Positions 1-8,522 of a DNA stretch of 64,000 nt are shown in pieces. Under the pieces are notes generated by a model. The model saw only the letters and a list, made by a program, of their open reading frames with translations. It did no database searches and was not told where the DNA came from. The DNA comes from Rhodanobacter sp. B04 (GTDB lineage: Bacteria; Pseudomonadota; Gammaproteobacteria; Xanthomonadales; Rhodanobacteraceae). The translations under genes were made by a program, and so were the position numbers. The stretch spans positions 1 through 64,000 of the forward strand of contig NZ_MUNV01000008.1 of assembly GCF_002001125.1 (NCBI RefSeq), in the 5' to 3' direction. Position 1 is the stretch's first letter, and each line of letters opens with the position of its first letter.

Positions 1-20
1 ATCGGGGCCCCGATCTTTCC
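1..20. repeat. Partial copy of a short dispersed repeat
   Basis: The first bases contain ccccgatctttcc. This resembles the 3' part of the element seen at 757-788 and 1873-1904, which reads gacc(c/a)cgatc(c/t)tt. Only the end of the element is visible here, so this could be chance. If real, each of the first three genes in the window has one copy in front of it. Confidence 0.3.
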
Positions 21-82
21 GTGACTGAAGAAATCCGGCACCGCTGTCAGAATCCCGATTCCTCTCTACCTGGGAGCCGCCG

Positions 83-478
83 ATGCCTTCTCGTTCTGCC
101 TCATGCGCTTGCGGCCAATTGGTCGCGACAACTTCAGCCGAGCCTGTCCGCGTCTCGGTCTGTCACTGTCTCGCGTGCCAGCGCCGGACCGGCAGCGTGT
201 TTGGCGTGCAGGCGCGCTTCCCGGCCGCTGCGGTCACGGTCAGCGGAAACGCAAAGCAGTTCGTCCGCGTCGGCGACGAAGGGGGGCGAGCGACCTTCAA
301 CTTCTGCCCGCATTGCGGCTCGACGGTCTACTACACCATCGAAGGCGATGCAGAGAGCATGGCCATCCCGGTGGGTGCCTTCGCCGATCCGTCCTTCCCC
401 GCACCCGGCGTCTCGGTATACGAGGAGCGCATGCACGCCTGGGTGGGCATGCCGCGGGACATGCAGCACATGGCTTAG
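83..478 (+). CDS. GFA/CENP-V-fold family protein (glutathione-dependent formaldehyde-activating enzyme-like)
   Basis: The protein has 131 aa, the normal length for a single GFA domain. Zinc-binding cysteines are visible in the family pattern: C8 and C10 (CxC), C27, C29 and C32 (CHCLAC), and C75 and C78 (CPHC). Members bind zinc. The founding member was proposed to speed S-hydroxymethylglutathione formation, but most members have no proven substrate, so the biochemical role is open. The ATG at 83 follows a purine-rich stretch (gggagccgccg). It stands alone, with about 320 bp of non-coding sequence downstream. A second, broken GFA gene lies at 36814-37335. Confidence 0.85.
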   Translation: MPSRSASCACGQLVATTSAEPVRVSVCHCLACQRRTGSVFGVQARFPAAAVTVSGNAKQFVRVGDEGGRATFNFCPHCGSTVYYTIEGDAESMAIPVGAFADPSFPAPGVSVYEERMHAWVGMPRDMQHMA

Positions 479-756
479 CTCCCATGCGAACGATCGGGTG
501 CAGCTTCGCTTGCCGTCACTGTCCGAATCGCTCGACGAGTGCGGTGCCGTTTATGTAAGGCAAGGGTCCGCAGGAGCGGACAAGGACTAGTCGAGCTCCG
601 CAAATGCGCGCCGCATGGCAGCCGTTCAAAACGTCGGGCGCCGCATCAGGCCGGGCGCGTCCGCCGTCGCCATCGGTCCCCGTCGGCAGGGCGGCTTGCT
701 CGGTCATGCAACACCGCTTAGGCTTCGGGCGACTATCGGTGGCCAGGTTCGCTTAT
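479..756. other. Intergenic stretch without a recognised gene
   Basis: No reading frame here looks like a protein. The open frames are arginine- and serine-rich, low in hydrophobic residues, and typical of GC-rich non-coding DNA. No clear terminator hairpin was found. The stretch ends at the short repeat that starts at 757. Confidence 0.5.
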
Positions 757-788
757 TGCCGTAAGAAAGTGAACGTGACCCCGATCCT
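757..788 (+). repeat. Short direct repeat, copy 1 (core gaaagtgaacgtgacc)
   Basis: The 32-bp unit tgccgtaagaaagtgaacgt... matches 27 of 32 positions with the copy at 1873-1904. It ends 12 bp before the hydrolase start at 801. The two copies therefore flank that gene, each just upstream of the following gene. The origin is unknown. A REP-like dispersed element or a recombination scar is possible. Confidence 0.6.
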
Positions 789-800
789 TTTGGGGAACGT

Positions 801-1871
801 ATGAACAAATGGTTGATTGCGGCCGGCTTGGCCGCAGGATTGCTGGCGTCCCGCCCTTCGGTCGCCGGTGACACGTCCGCGGCATGCAAGCCGGGCATGA
901 GGATCTCGGAAGAAGGCTTCGTGCCGATCGATGGCATCGAGCAGTGGGTCACCATCGGTGGCGCGGACTGCGCCAATCCCGTTGTCCTGATCGTGCATGG
1001 CGGCCCGGGTAATCCATCAACGCCTTTTGCCGAAAATCTCTACGGCCCGTGGGAGAAGGATTTCACGCTCGTGCAGTGGGACCAGCGCGGCAGCGGCAAG
1101 ACGTTTGCGCGAAACCCGGATACAGCCACTCGCCCGCTGACGATGGCGCTGATGGCCAGGGATGGCGTGGAAGTGGCTGCCTATGCCACGCATCGCCTGG
1201 GCAAGCGGCAGGTGATTTTGTTCGGCGGCTCCTGGGGTTCGGCGCTGGCGATCAACATGCTCAAGCTGAAGCCCGAGCTGTTCTCCGCCTACCAGGGCAC
1301 ATCGCAATTGGTCGAATACCGTGCGAACCAGAACGCCACCTACAAGCGCGCCTTGGAGCTGACGCGCGCCGCCGGCGACAAAGAGGCGGTCGCCTCGCTG
1401 GAGGCCCTTGGTGCACCACCGTGGGAAAATCCGCGCGCCTTCGGCATCGTCCGTCGCATCACGCGCCGGTACGAGGCAAAGAACACCCAGCCCGCGCCGG
1501 ACACGTGGTGGAATTTCCCGTCGCAGTACGACACCGCGGCCTACAAGACGGCGTATACCGACGGTGAGGACTACTCGTACGTGCAACTCGTGGGCATGAA
1601 GGGCGATGGCATGCTCTCGCGCATCGATTTGCCGGCCCTCGGCACGACCTTCCCCATGCCGGTCTTCATCATCCAGGGCAAGGAAGACCTCCTCACCATG
1701 CCGAGCGTGACCAAGGCGTATTTCGACCGCATCAAGGCGCCGACCAAGCAATACATCCTGCTCGACAAGGTCGGCCACGACCCCAATCCGCTCATGGTCG
1801 ACGCACAGTTCCGGGTGCTGAAGACGCAGATCGAGCCGCTGGTTCAAGAGCATCGGGATCCGGTTCACTGA
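801..1871 (+). CDS. Exported alpha/beta hydrolase, proline iminopeptidase-like
   Basis: The protein has 356 aa. An N-terminal signal peptide (about residues 1-22, ending SVAG) suggests a periplasmic or secreted location. The S33-type fold is supported by the oxyanion motif HGGPG (66-70), the WDQRGSGK segment (93-100) and the nucleophile elbow GGSWGS with Ser144. A likely acid lies in the IQGKED segment and the catalytic His in VGHDPNP near the C-terminus. The family includes prolyl aminopeptidases and epoxide-hydrolase-like enzymes. The WDQRGSG motif favours the peptidase branch, but the substrate is not certain. Near-identical short repeats lie on both sides, and a small membrane-protein gene follows 48 bp downstream. 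Confidence 0.85.
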   Translation: MNKWLIAAGLAAGLLASRPSVAGDTSAACKPGMRISEEGFVPIDGIEQWVTIGGADCANPVVLIVHGGPGNPSTPFAENLYGPWEKDFTLVQWDQRGSGKTFARNPDTATRPLTMALMARDGVEVAAYATHRLGKRQVILFGGSWGSALAINMLKLKPELFSAYQGTSQLVEYRANQNATYKRALELTRAAGDKEAVASLEALGAPPWENPRAFGIVRRITRRYEAKNTQPAPDTWWNFPSQYDTAAYKTAYTDGEDYSYVQLVGMKGDGMLSRIDLPALGTTFPMPVFIIQGKEDLLTMPSVTKAYFDRIKAPTKQYILLDKVGHDPNPLMVDAQFRVLKTQIEPLVQEHRDPVH

Positions 1872-1872
1872 C

Positions 1873-1904
1873 TGCCGTGAGAAAGTGAACCGGACCACGA
1901 TCTT
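1873..1904 (+). repeat. Short direct repeat, copy 2 (core gaaagtgaaccggacc)
   Basis: This is the second copy of the 32-bp unit at 757-788 (27/32 identical). It begins 2 bp after the hydrolase stop codon and ends 15 bp before the next start codon. The adjoining cgatctttcgatcttt contains a small internal duplication (cgatcttt twice). Confidence 0.6.
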
Positions 1905-1919
1905 TCGATCTTTGGAGGC

Positions 1920-2252
1920 ATGATGACCCGAACCACGCCACTGCTCTTTTCGCTGCTGATCGTCGGAGTCGTCTGGCTGAGCTGGCGCCACTACCAGAAC
2001 GCCAGGGCACTGCTGCGGGACTGGGCCGCGGCCAGCGGCTTGCGCATCCTGCACGCGAAATCCAACACTTTCTGGCTGTCCGTCCCGCTGTCGATGTGGC
2101 TCACCACCTCGAAGTACCAGATGATCTTTCGCATCTCTGCTTACGACGAATCCAGCCATCGCATACGCACTGGCCTGGTGCGACTGGGCACGCCGATATG
2201 GGGCATCATGAACCGCGACGCGGTCGACGTGTTCTGGGACAACGAAAGCTGA
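1920..2252 (+). CDS. Small membrane-anchored protein of unknown function
   Basis: The protein has 110 aa. The start at 1920 is preceded by a good ribosome-binding site (ttggaggc). A single N-terminal hydrophobic segment (about residues 6-22, LLFSLLIVGVVW) is probably a signal anchor. The rest is a soluble domain with mixed charge and several aromatic residues, ending DVFWDNES. No family was recognised. Position after the repeat at 1873 and after the hydrolase gene suggests either a small accessory unit or chance adjacency. Composition and ribosome-binding site support a real gene. Confidence 0.6.
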   Translation: MMTRTTPLLFSLLIVGVVWLSWRHYQNARALLRDWAAASGLRILHAKSNTFWLSVPLSMWLTTSKYQMIFRISAYDESSHRIRTGLVRLGTPIWGIMNRDAVDVFWDNES

Positions 2253-2515
2253 GGCTTGTCGGGCGCTTTCTTGCGGACACGGGCCAGCATTCGACTCGTG
2301 TGGCTCCGTTCCGCGTCCCCGGAATGGGTTTCGGTCTGGTTGAACGATCCGCCGATCCGCGGCCCCTGCGCAAGATGCCCCATGTCGCCATGGATGCGTT
2401 CCAGGCGGCGGTGGAACAGCGCGATGATCCAGCGTGGCGCAGGAGCCGGTGGCGGTGGCATGGCGCCCGCGCACGGGCGTTAAGATGAACTGGCACGGGG
2501 CGAGTGGAGGCGGGG

Positions 2516-2929
2516 ATGTGGAAGCGGGTGGTCGGTTACGGGGCGCTGCTGGCGGCGGGCACGCTCGCCCTGCAGTGGCTCGACTACCAGCGCCTGGCGC
2601 GGATGCATTCGGGCGACGTCTACCTGTTCCTGGTCGCGGCGGCCTTCCTGGTGCTGGGCATCGTGCTGGGCGTGCGGGTGTTCGCCGCGCCGGCGCCGGC
2701 CGCCTTCGACGGCAACCCGAAGGCGCAGGCGGCGCTGGGGCTCAGCGAGCGGGAGCTGGAGGTGCTGCACGAACTGGCCGCCGGCCATTCCAACAAGGAG
2801 ATCGCCGCGCGCCTCCACATTTCGCCGAACACGGTCAAGACGCATGTGGCGCGAGTGTTCGAGAAGCTGGGCGCGAAGCGGCGCACCGAGGCGATCCGCC
2901 GGGCACGCGAGCTGGGGATCGTGCCCTGA
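2516..2929 (+). CDS. Short LuxR-type regulator with N-terminal membrane segments
   Basis: The protein has 137 aa. Two hydrophobic segments (about 5-22 and 36-58) come first, then a LuxR/GerE helix-turn-helix (about 74-135) with the typical [17 protein letters not shown] and SPNTVKTHV stretches. There is no receiver or autoinducer domain. The ATG at 2516 is chosen over the upstream GTG at 2504 because GGAGG (2506-2510) then sits at good spacing. The domain order implies a DNA-binding domain tethered to the inner membrane. The DUF4199 gene follows after 108 bp and is likely co-transcribed. The signal and targets are unknown. Confidence 0.85.
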   Translation: MWKRVVGYGALLAAGTLALQWLDYQRLARMHSGDVYLFLVAAAFLVLGIVLGVRVFAAPAPAAFDGNPKAQAALGLSERELEVLHELAAGHSNKEIAARLHISPNTVKTHVARVFEKLGAKRRTEAIRRARELGIVP

Positions 2930-3037
2930 CGCCGGATTATTTGGCATGAATAGGCCGAAATCACCCGTTCGGGCGATTGCCGGGCGGGACCGGATCGCGG
3001 TCAATGGCGGCTCGATCCATCACTCAAGGGGTACACC

Positions 3038-3574
3038 ATGTTGCGCACCATCCTGAAGTACGGCGTGATCGCCGGCCTGGTCGTCGGCGGCTTCGAGTTC
3101 GTCACCTTCGTCGCGTTTTCCGGAATGCCGCCGATGAAATACGGCATGCTGATCGGCTACACGACGATGCTGATCGCACTGAGCGCGGTGTTCGTGGGGA
3201 TCAAGCGGCACCGGGACGTGGACCGGGGCGGGGTGATCGGGTTCTGGCCGGCGCTCGGGGTCGGGCTGGGGGTCAGCTTCATCGCCGGGATCTTCTACGT
3301 GGTCGCGTGGGAAGCGGTGCAGGCGATGACCCACATGGATTTCGCCAGCTCCTACGCGAACGCCATCATCGCCAGCGAGAAGGCGAAGGGCGCGAGCGCC
3401 GAGGCGCTGGCGAAACTGAGCGCCGACATGGATGCCTTCAAGGTGCAGTACGCCAACCCGATGTACCGCTTGCCGATGACCTTCGCGGAGATCTTCCCGG
3501 TCGGCGTGCTGGTGTCGCTGGTCTCGGCGGGACTGCTGCGCAACAGCCGGTTCTTGCCCGCGCGACGGGGTTGA
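3038..3574 (+). CDS. DUF4199 family integral membrane protein
   Basis: The protein has 178 aa with about four hydrophobic helices: near 7-28, 38-57, 71-95 and 148-166. A hydrophilic region (about 105-140) lies between helices 3 and 4. This layout and the sequence match the uncharacterised DUF4199 family. No catalytic residues are known. It lies directly downstream of the membrane-anchored LuxR protein in the same orientation, so a shared regulatory role is possible but unproven. Confidence 0.8.
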   Translation: MLRTILKYGVIAGLVVGGFEFVTFVAFSGMPPMKYGMLIGYTTMLIALSAVFVGIKRHRDVDRGGVIGFWPALGVGLGVSFIAGIFYVVAWEAVQAMTHMDFASSYANAIIASEKAKGASAEALAKLSADMDAFKVQYANPMYRLPMTFAEIFPVGVLVSLVSAGLLRNSRFLPARRG

Positions 3575-3771
3575 GGTTGCCCGCATCGCCTGGGCTTTCC
3601 TGGCCTACCCGCAACCTGAACTCCGCGCGCCTGCAGCAGGCTTTGCCCGAAGAAATCCCCGGAAGCGGCTGCAGCAGGCCCGATGCGGCGTGCAGTATCG
3701 CGAAGTTGCGTCAGTCCTGATTTCCTGCCTCGATCGCACAACTTTGGCGAGCGCCAACACGGAGGAGCGTC

Positions 3772-4722
3772 ATGAAGCTTTGGGCCCTTGCCCTGTGTCT
3801 GCTGGCTGCATGCGCAAGCGCACATGCAACGACGACGGTTTGGCAGCCGGATGCCGGACACACACAAATACCGATCTGGCCGGGAGCGGCGCCGGACGCA
3901 AAACAAGTTCCCGGTCCGGAAACGGCGAAGCTGAGCGACAAGTTGCTGGCCGGCAAGCCGGTGACCGCGGTGACCAACGTGACCGAGCCGACGATGACGG
4001 TGTATGCGCCCAAGGGGAACAACACGGGCGCTGCGGTCGTGGTGTTTCCGGGTGGCGGCTTCCAGATCCTGGCGATGGACCTCGAGGGCACGGAAATCTG
4101 CGACTGGCTGACGTCCAGGGGCATCACCTGCGTCTTGCTGAAGTATCGCGTCCCGAGTGTGCCCTATGTCTGGAAGTGCGATTGCCGTCCGCACAATTAC
4201 CAGTTGTCGGTACCTTCATTGCAGGATGCCCAGAGAACGCTGCGGCTGGTGCGCCATCACGCGGCGGAATGGCATATCGATCCGCACAAGGTGGGCGTGA
4301 TCGGGTTTTCCGCGGGCGGCTATCTGGTGGCCGAGATCAGCACCAACTTCAACCGGCGCCTGTATGCCCCCGTCGACGCTGCCGACCGGGAAAGCGCCCG
4401 CCCGGATTTCGCGATGCCGATTTATCCGGGACACCTCGCGGTCGATCACGACAGCAAGTTGAATCCGAATGTCCCCGTGTCCCGTGAAACGCCACCCACG
4501 TTTCTGGTGCAGGCGGAAGACGACAACGTGGACGGCGTCGAGCAAGCCCTGGTTTATTTCGCTGCGCTGAAGGAGGCCGGCGTACCGACGGAAATGCACC
4601 TGTATGCGCACGGCGGACACGCGTTTGGACTGAGGCCAACGTCGGACCCGATCACGCGCTGGCCAGCCCTGGCCGAGGCATGGATGAGCAACCTCGGGAT
4701 GATTCCCGCTGCAGGCCGATAG
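3772..4722 (+). CDS. Exported alpha/beta hydrolase (acetyl-esterase/BD-FAE type)
   Basis: The protein has 316 aa. The signal peptide covers about residues 1-19 (ending ASAHA). The oxyanion turn is PGGG (93-96), and the nucleophile elbow is GFSAGG with Ser180. The likely Asp is in the QAEDDNVD segment and the His in HGGHAFGLR. This arrangement matches the COG0657 esterase group, which includes xylan and feruloyl esterases and sugar-ester deacetylases. A periplasmic or secreted esterase acting on acetylated carbohydrate is plausible, but the substrate cannot be read from sequence. The start at 3772 is preceded by GGAGG (3762-3766). The gene is convergent with the AraC gene downstream. Confidence 0.85.
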   Translation: MKLWALALCLLAACASAHATTTVWQPDAGHTQIPIWPGAAPDAKQVPGPETAKLSDKLLAGKPVTAVTNVTEPTMTVYAPKGNNTGAAVVVFPGGGFQILAMDLEGTEICDWLTSRGITCVLLKYRVPSVPYVWKCDCRPHNYQLSVPSLQDAQRTLRLVRHHAAEWHIDPHKVGVIGFSAGGYLVAEISTNFNRRLYAPVDAADRESARPDFAMPIYPGHLAVDHDSKLNPNVPVSRETPPTFLVQAEDDNVDGVEQALVYFAALKEAGVPTEMHLYAHGGHAFGLRPTSDPITRWPALAEAWMSNLGMIPAAGR

Positions 4723-4829
4723 GTGATCAAGCATGTTCGCTTTCGTCGGTGGACATCACCGATACGCTCAGGCAGTCACCAGCAGTGCCTGTTCCGGACG
4801 CCGTCGTCTTGGATTCGCGCCGGGATGTT

Positions 4830-5726
4830 TCAGTGCCCGCGTGCATAGCTGCTTGGGGACTGGCCGACGTGGCGGCTGAAGGCGGTGCTGAAGGTGCTGG
4901 CCGAGCCATAGCCGACGCGTTCGGCGACCTCGGCCAGTCTGATGTCGTGGCTGCGCAGCAAGTCCTTCGCGACAGCCATGCGCCAGGCAAGCAGGTATTC
5001 CATCGGCGGCAGCCCGACGGCGCGCGTGAACCTTTCGAAGAACGCCGAGCGCGACAACGCGGCCTTCTTCGCGAGCTGGTCCACGGTCCACGAACGCGCG
5101 GGATCGCCGTGCATGTGCCGCATCGCAGCCGCGAGCCGGGCATCGGCCAATCCACGCAGCAGCCCCGGCGGCGTACCTTCGCCCGGTGTCGACCGCAGGG
5201 CCTCGATCAGCAGCACTTCCACTAGGCGCGCGAGCACCAGGTCGCGGCCGGATCTTCGATGGGCGGTTTCCTCGCCGACCAGACGTACCAGCACCGACAG
5301 CCGTTCCACATCGCGTACATGCACCAGTGCCGGCAGCAGTGTCACCAGCAATGCCGTATCGGGTGAGTCAAAGACGAAATAACCGCCGAGCAGGCGTACG
5401 TCGGGGCGCCCTCCACGGGTGCCGTGGCGAACTTCACCCGTCGGCGCGGGCGTTACCTTCGGATCGATGCGCTCGGGGGTCACTGGCTCGAACCCGGACA
5501 GGGTGAAGCCCGGCGTCGCAGGGAGAAACACGAAGTCGCCCGTCTCCAGGGTGACGGTGTCCTGGCCGTCGACAGCCAGAAGGCAACGGCCATCGAGCAC
5601 GACGCAGAAGCTTGGTTGTCCGAAGTCGCCGTAGCGTACCCCCCAGCGCCCGGCGCCGCTGATGCCCTTCGAAAACACGGTTCGCGGTCGAAGCAGCGTG
5701 ATGATCTCCGAGAGCGGGTCAAGCAT
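4830..5726 (-). CDS. AraC-family transcriptional regulator with cupin-type N-terminal domain
   Basis: The protein has 298 aa when started at the ATG at 5726 (MLDPLSEIITLLRPR). The frame stays open further upstream, but that part overlaps the divergent promoter region. Residues 1 to about 180 resemble the AraC_binding/Cupin_6 sensor domain, and about 195-295 carry two helix-turn-helix motifs (WTVDQLAKKAALS and RLAEVAERVGYGS). It is transcribed divergently from the SDR gene at 5825 with 98 bp between starts. This is the classic layout of a regulator and its target. The ligand is unknown. Confidence 0.88.
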   Translation of the reverse strand: MLDPLSEIITLLRPRTVFSKGISGAGRWGVRYGDFGQPSFCVVLDGRCLLAVDGQDTVTLETGDFVFLPATPGFTLSGFEPVTPERIDPKVTPAPTGEVRHGTRGGRPDVRLLGGYFVFDSPDTALLVTLLPALVHVRDVERLSVLVRLVGEETAHRRSGRDLVLARLVEVLLIEALRSTPGEGTPPGLLRGLADARLAAAMRHMHGDPARSWTVDQLAKKAALSRSAFFERFTRAVGLPPMEYLLAWRMAVAKDLLRSHDIRLAEVAERVGYGSASTFSTAFSRHVGQSPSSYARGH

Positions 5727-5824
5727 GTTGTGGACTCTCGCCAACGTAATACGGACTTTGAATTGTAGATCGTCCTTTTCCGTCTCGCTATCGTGGCATC
5801 TCCGAAACCGAGAGAAAACCTGCA
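5727..5824. promoter_or_regulatory. Divergent promoter region between AraC regulator and SDR gene
   Basis: This 98-bp gap contains an AT-richer core (about 5745-5780: taatacggactttgaattg) between the two divergent start codons. It must hold both promoters and probably the AraC-type operator. No exact -35/-10 pair can be fixed by eye. Confidence 0.4.
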
Positions 5825-6568
5825 ATGAACACTGTACTGATTACCGGCTGCTCGTCCGGCTATGGTTTGGAGACCGCGCGCTACTTCCATTCCCGGGGCT
5901 GGAACGTGGTTGCCACCATGCGGACACCCCGCGAAGACGTGCTGCCCCACTCGGACAGACTCCGCGTGCTGGCGCTGGACGTGACCAGGCCTGAGAGCAT
6001 TTCAGCCGCGCTCCAGGCGAGTGGCCCCATCGATGTCCTCGTCAACAACGCGGGCATCGGCATCCTGGGCGCGTTCGAGGCCACGCCGATGGCCACGGCG
6101 CGCGAAGTATTCGAGACCAACACCTTCGGCGTCATGGCGACGACGCAGGCGGTGCTGCCCCAGTTCAGGGCTCGCAGGTCAGGTGTGGTCGTGAATGTGA
6201 CATCGAGTGCCACGTTGGCGCCGATGCCGCTGGTTGCGGTGTACACCGCGAGCAAGGCGGCCATCGAAGGTTTCACCGGGTCGCTTGCGCACGAGCTCGC
6301 ATCGTTCGGCGCTCGCGCCAAACTGGTGGAGCCAGGCTATGGCCCAACCACCCGATTCACCCAGAATGGCGCCCCGCGGATGGAAGGGTTGATTCCCGAG
6401 GCGTATGCACCCTATGCGCAGTCCGTCTTCGCTGCATTTGCCAGGCAAACGGTGGTTACGAGCGAATCGGATGTGGCCGAAGCGGTTTGGTGCGCGGCGA
6501 ACGATGCCTCCGGGCAACTCCGTTTCCCGGCTGGCCCCGACGCGGTGGCGCTGGCTCGGTCGAAATGA
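5825..6568 (+). CDS. Short-chain dehydrogenase/reductase (SDR)
   Basis: The protein has 247 aa. A classical SDR pattern is present: the cofactor loop TGCSSGYG (7-14), NNAG (74-77), Ser127/Ser128, and the catalytic Y140xxxK144 in YTASK. The protein is a little shorter than most classical SDRs of this subgroup (about 270-290 aa). It is probably an NAD(P)-dependent oxidoreductase of unknown substrate. The divergent AraC gene is likely its regulator. The start codon follows gagagaaaacctgca, a weak ribosome-binding site. Confidence 0.88.
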   Translation: MNTVLITGCSSGYGLETARYFHSRGWNVVATMRTPREDVLPHSDRLRVLALDVTRPESISAALQASGPIDVLVNNAGIGILGAFEATPMATAREVFETNTFGVMATTQAVLPQFRARRSGVVVNVTSSATLAPMPLVAVYTASKAAIEGFTGSLAHELASFGARAKLVEPGYGPTTRFTQNGAPRMEGLIPEAYAPYAQSVFAAFARQTVVTSESDVAEAVWCAANDASGQLRFPAGPDAVALARSK

Positions 6569-6676
6569 TCGAAACGCGGGACTGAAAATCGGGACCAAGA
6601 AAGTTTTCGAACTGACGATGCCCGTCCAACTGGGGCCTGGTTCGCCCATTGAAGACGGGAAGTGAATCCAGTCCCG

Positions 6677-7729
6677 TCAGTTGTCCTTGGATCCCGCCGG
6701 GCTCTCCTTCAGCAGCCCGAGCCGCAACAGGCTTTCCGCGGTGGCGACGATGGCTTCCTCGCGCGTACGCGGCGCCCAGCCGAGCACGCGTTGGGCCTTT
6801 GCGCTGGTGGCGTTCTTCGGCTTGCCGAGTTCGGGGATGATCTGTTTCACCGCCGGGTCGCGCAGCGCGGCGAGGCGCACCAGCCAGTTCGGCAATTGCC
6901 GGGTCGGTACCCGTCTGGCCGCTGCGCCCATGCGGTTCTTCAAGATCATGGCGATGTCGCGGATCGAGAGGAAATCGCCGGCCACGGCGAGGAATCGCTC
7001 GCCCTTGGCGGCGGGATCGGTCATGGCGCGGATGTGCAGGTCGGCGACGTCGCGCACGTCGACGGCACCGAAGGTGAGTTGCGGGCACCCGGGCATGGCG
7101 CCATCCATCAGCCGCTGCACCAGCAGGATCGAGGTCGAGTAGTCCGGCCCCAGCACCGGGCCGAACACGCCGACCGGGTTGACCACGGCAAGTTCGAGCG
7201 CGCCGCCTTCGCTGGCGATGAAATCCCAGGCCGCGCGCTCGGCCAGGGTCTTCGATTTCGCGTAGGGCTGCACGTCTTCGCCGGCAGGATCGGTCCAGTT
7301 GCTTTCGTCGAACGGCGCCGTCTGCACTTTCTGCCCGTAGCCGACCGCCGCGAACGAGGAGGTCAGCACCACGCGCTTGACGCCCGCGTCGCGCGCGGCG
7401 CGCAGGACCCGCAACGCCCCTTCGCGCGCCGGCACGATCAACTCGTCCTCGTGCTGGGGCAGGGTGGCGGGAAACGGCGACGCGATGTGCAGCACGTATT
7501 CGCAGCCGGTGACGGCTTGCGGCCAGCCGGCGTCGCTTTCGAGATCGGCAACCACGAAGGACAGGCGGTCGGTCGACTCGGCGCCACCTTGCTGCAGCAT
7601 CGCGCGTACGTCGCCTTCGCGTTTCAGGCTGCGCACCGTGGTGCGTACCAGGTGGCCTGCCGCCAGCAGTTGCAGGATGGCTTGGCTGCCGATGAAGCCT
7701 GATCCGCCGGTTACCAGAACGGTGCTCAT
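6677..7729 (-). CDS. NAD(P)-dependent epimerase/reductase, dihydroflavonol-4-reductase-like extended SDR
   Basis: The protein has 350 aa. The start is set at the ATG at 7729 (MSTVLVTGG), because AGGA lies 6 bp upstream. The Rossmann motif GGSGFIGS is at about residues 8-15 and the catalytic YAKSK (YxxxK) lies mid-protein in VQPYAKSKTLAE. The layout matches aldehyde reductases and DFR-like enzymes, which reduce aldehydes or ketones with NADPH. The substrate is not predictable. The gene is convergent with the SDR upstream, with 108 bp between stop codons. Confidence 0.87.
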   Translation of the reverse strand: MSTVLVTGGSGFIGSQAILQLLAAGHLVRTTVRSLKREGDVRAMLQQGGAESTDRLSFVVADLESDAGWPQAVTGCEYVLHIASPFPATLPQHEDELIVPAREGALRVLRAARDAGVKRVVLTSSFAAVGYGQKVQTAPFDESNWTDPAGEDVQPYAKSKTLAERAAWDFIASEGGALELAVVNPVGVFGPVLGPDYSTSILLVQRLMDGAMPGCPQLTFGAVDVRDVADLHIRAMTDPAAKGERFLAVAGDFLSIRDIAMILKNRMGAAARRVPTRQLPNWLVRLAALRDPAVKQIIPELGKPKNATSAKAQRVLGWAPRTREEAIVATAESLLRLGLLKESPAGSKDN

Positions 7730-7963
7730 GGTCATTCCTGTCGTTCGATGCGTGGGAAACAAAGGGTGGGTAAACAAAGCGGGAAACGAAGGGCGCGGAA
7801 CCAGTCAGAGTGCACTATAAGTCAGCTCGGACCACTCCGTTCCAGGCTCGTCTTCCTGCACAGGCGGGGATCGCAGTTTGACGACTGCTGGAGTGCCGAC
7901 CTCCTCACGCCACAAACTGCAATCGCGCCAGCCCCGCATGCAGTGCGTCCTCGGCCATCAGAC

Positions 7964-8000
7964 GAAGAAGCCCGACGCCATCAACGCGCCGGGCTTCTTC
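7964..8000 (-). terminator. Hairpin downstream of the PepSY gene, probable terminator
   Basis: A perfect 11-bp inverted repeat (gaagaagcccg at 7964-7974 and cgggcttcttc at 7990-8000) has a 15-nt loop. It begins 22 bp past the stop codon of the minus-strand PepSY gene. The trailing sequence is only moderately T-rich on the minus strand, so termination strength is uncertain. Confidence 0.5.
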
Positions 8001-8021
8001 AATCATCGCAGGCGCAACGAA

Positions 8022-8522
8022 TCAATCGTGCGACTTGGCTACCACGCTGCCATCGTCCGGATCGACCAGCAGGTCGACGTCGTTGCCGTGCGGAGTCTTG
8101 GCTTCGGCGGCCCACAGGCCTTCGTCGAACTTCACGTCCTTGACGTTCTGGTAGCCGGCGTTCGCCAGCTTGGCGCTGATCTCGTCCTTGTTGAGCTTGG
8201 ATGGCGCATCGGCCGCATACACCTTGCCGTTGACCGGCCCGACCGCGAGCTTGACCCACTTCTTGTTGCCGCCGCGTGCCTCGCTGCGCCACACGCCGTC
8301 CTTGAATTTCAGGCCCTTCACTTCCTTGTAGCCGGCGTTGGCGATCGCGGTCTTGACGGCATCCTCGGTCGAGCCGCCGGTGGGCGGCTGGGCCGGCCAC
8401 GTGATCGTCGTCACCGTCGTCGTGGTGCTGGTGGTCGACTGGGCGGTGGCAGGCATGTCCTGTGCGAGGGCAGCGCCGCAAACCGACAGTCCAATCAAAA
8501 GGGGAAGCATGCGCTTGATCAT
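8022..8522 (-). CDS. Exported protein with two PepSY-like repeats
   Basis: The protein has 166 aa. The signal peptide covers residues 1-20 (ending GAALA). A Thr-rich linker (28-45) is followed by two similar modules (about 50-105 and 110-165). Each has an 'A(I/L)ANAGY(K/Q)(E/N)VK.(L/V)KF..G(V/L)W.(S/A)EA' core, showing an internal duplication. PepSY modules are found in protease-inhibitor propeptides and in small periplasmic proteins of unknown role. The start has the ribosome-binding site AGGAG (minus strand, about 8530). The protein is probably periplasmic, and its function is otherwise unknown. Confidence 0.8.
   Translation of the reverse strand: MIKRMLPLLIGLSVCGAALAQDMPATAQSTTSTTTTVTTITWPAQPPTGGSTEDAVKTAIANAGYKEVKGLKFKDGVWRSEARGGNKKWVKLAVGPVNGKVYAADAPSKLNKDEISAKLANAGYQNVKDVKFDEGLWAAEAKTPHGNDVDLLVDPDDGSVVAKSHD

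Noticed and set aside
1017-2474. A 485-codon minus-strand frame antisense to the hydrolase gene
   Set aside because: It is Arg/His-rich with no conserved motif and mirrors the GC-rich codon pattern of the real gene on the plus strand.
6569-6676. A possible third copy of the gaaagtgaac repeat near 6586-6660
   Set aside because: Similarity to the 757/1873 element is limited to scattered short matches, so it was not counted.
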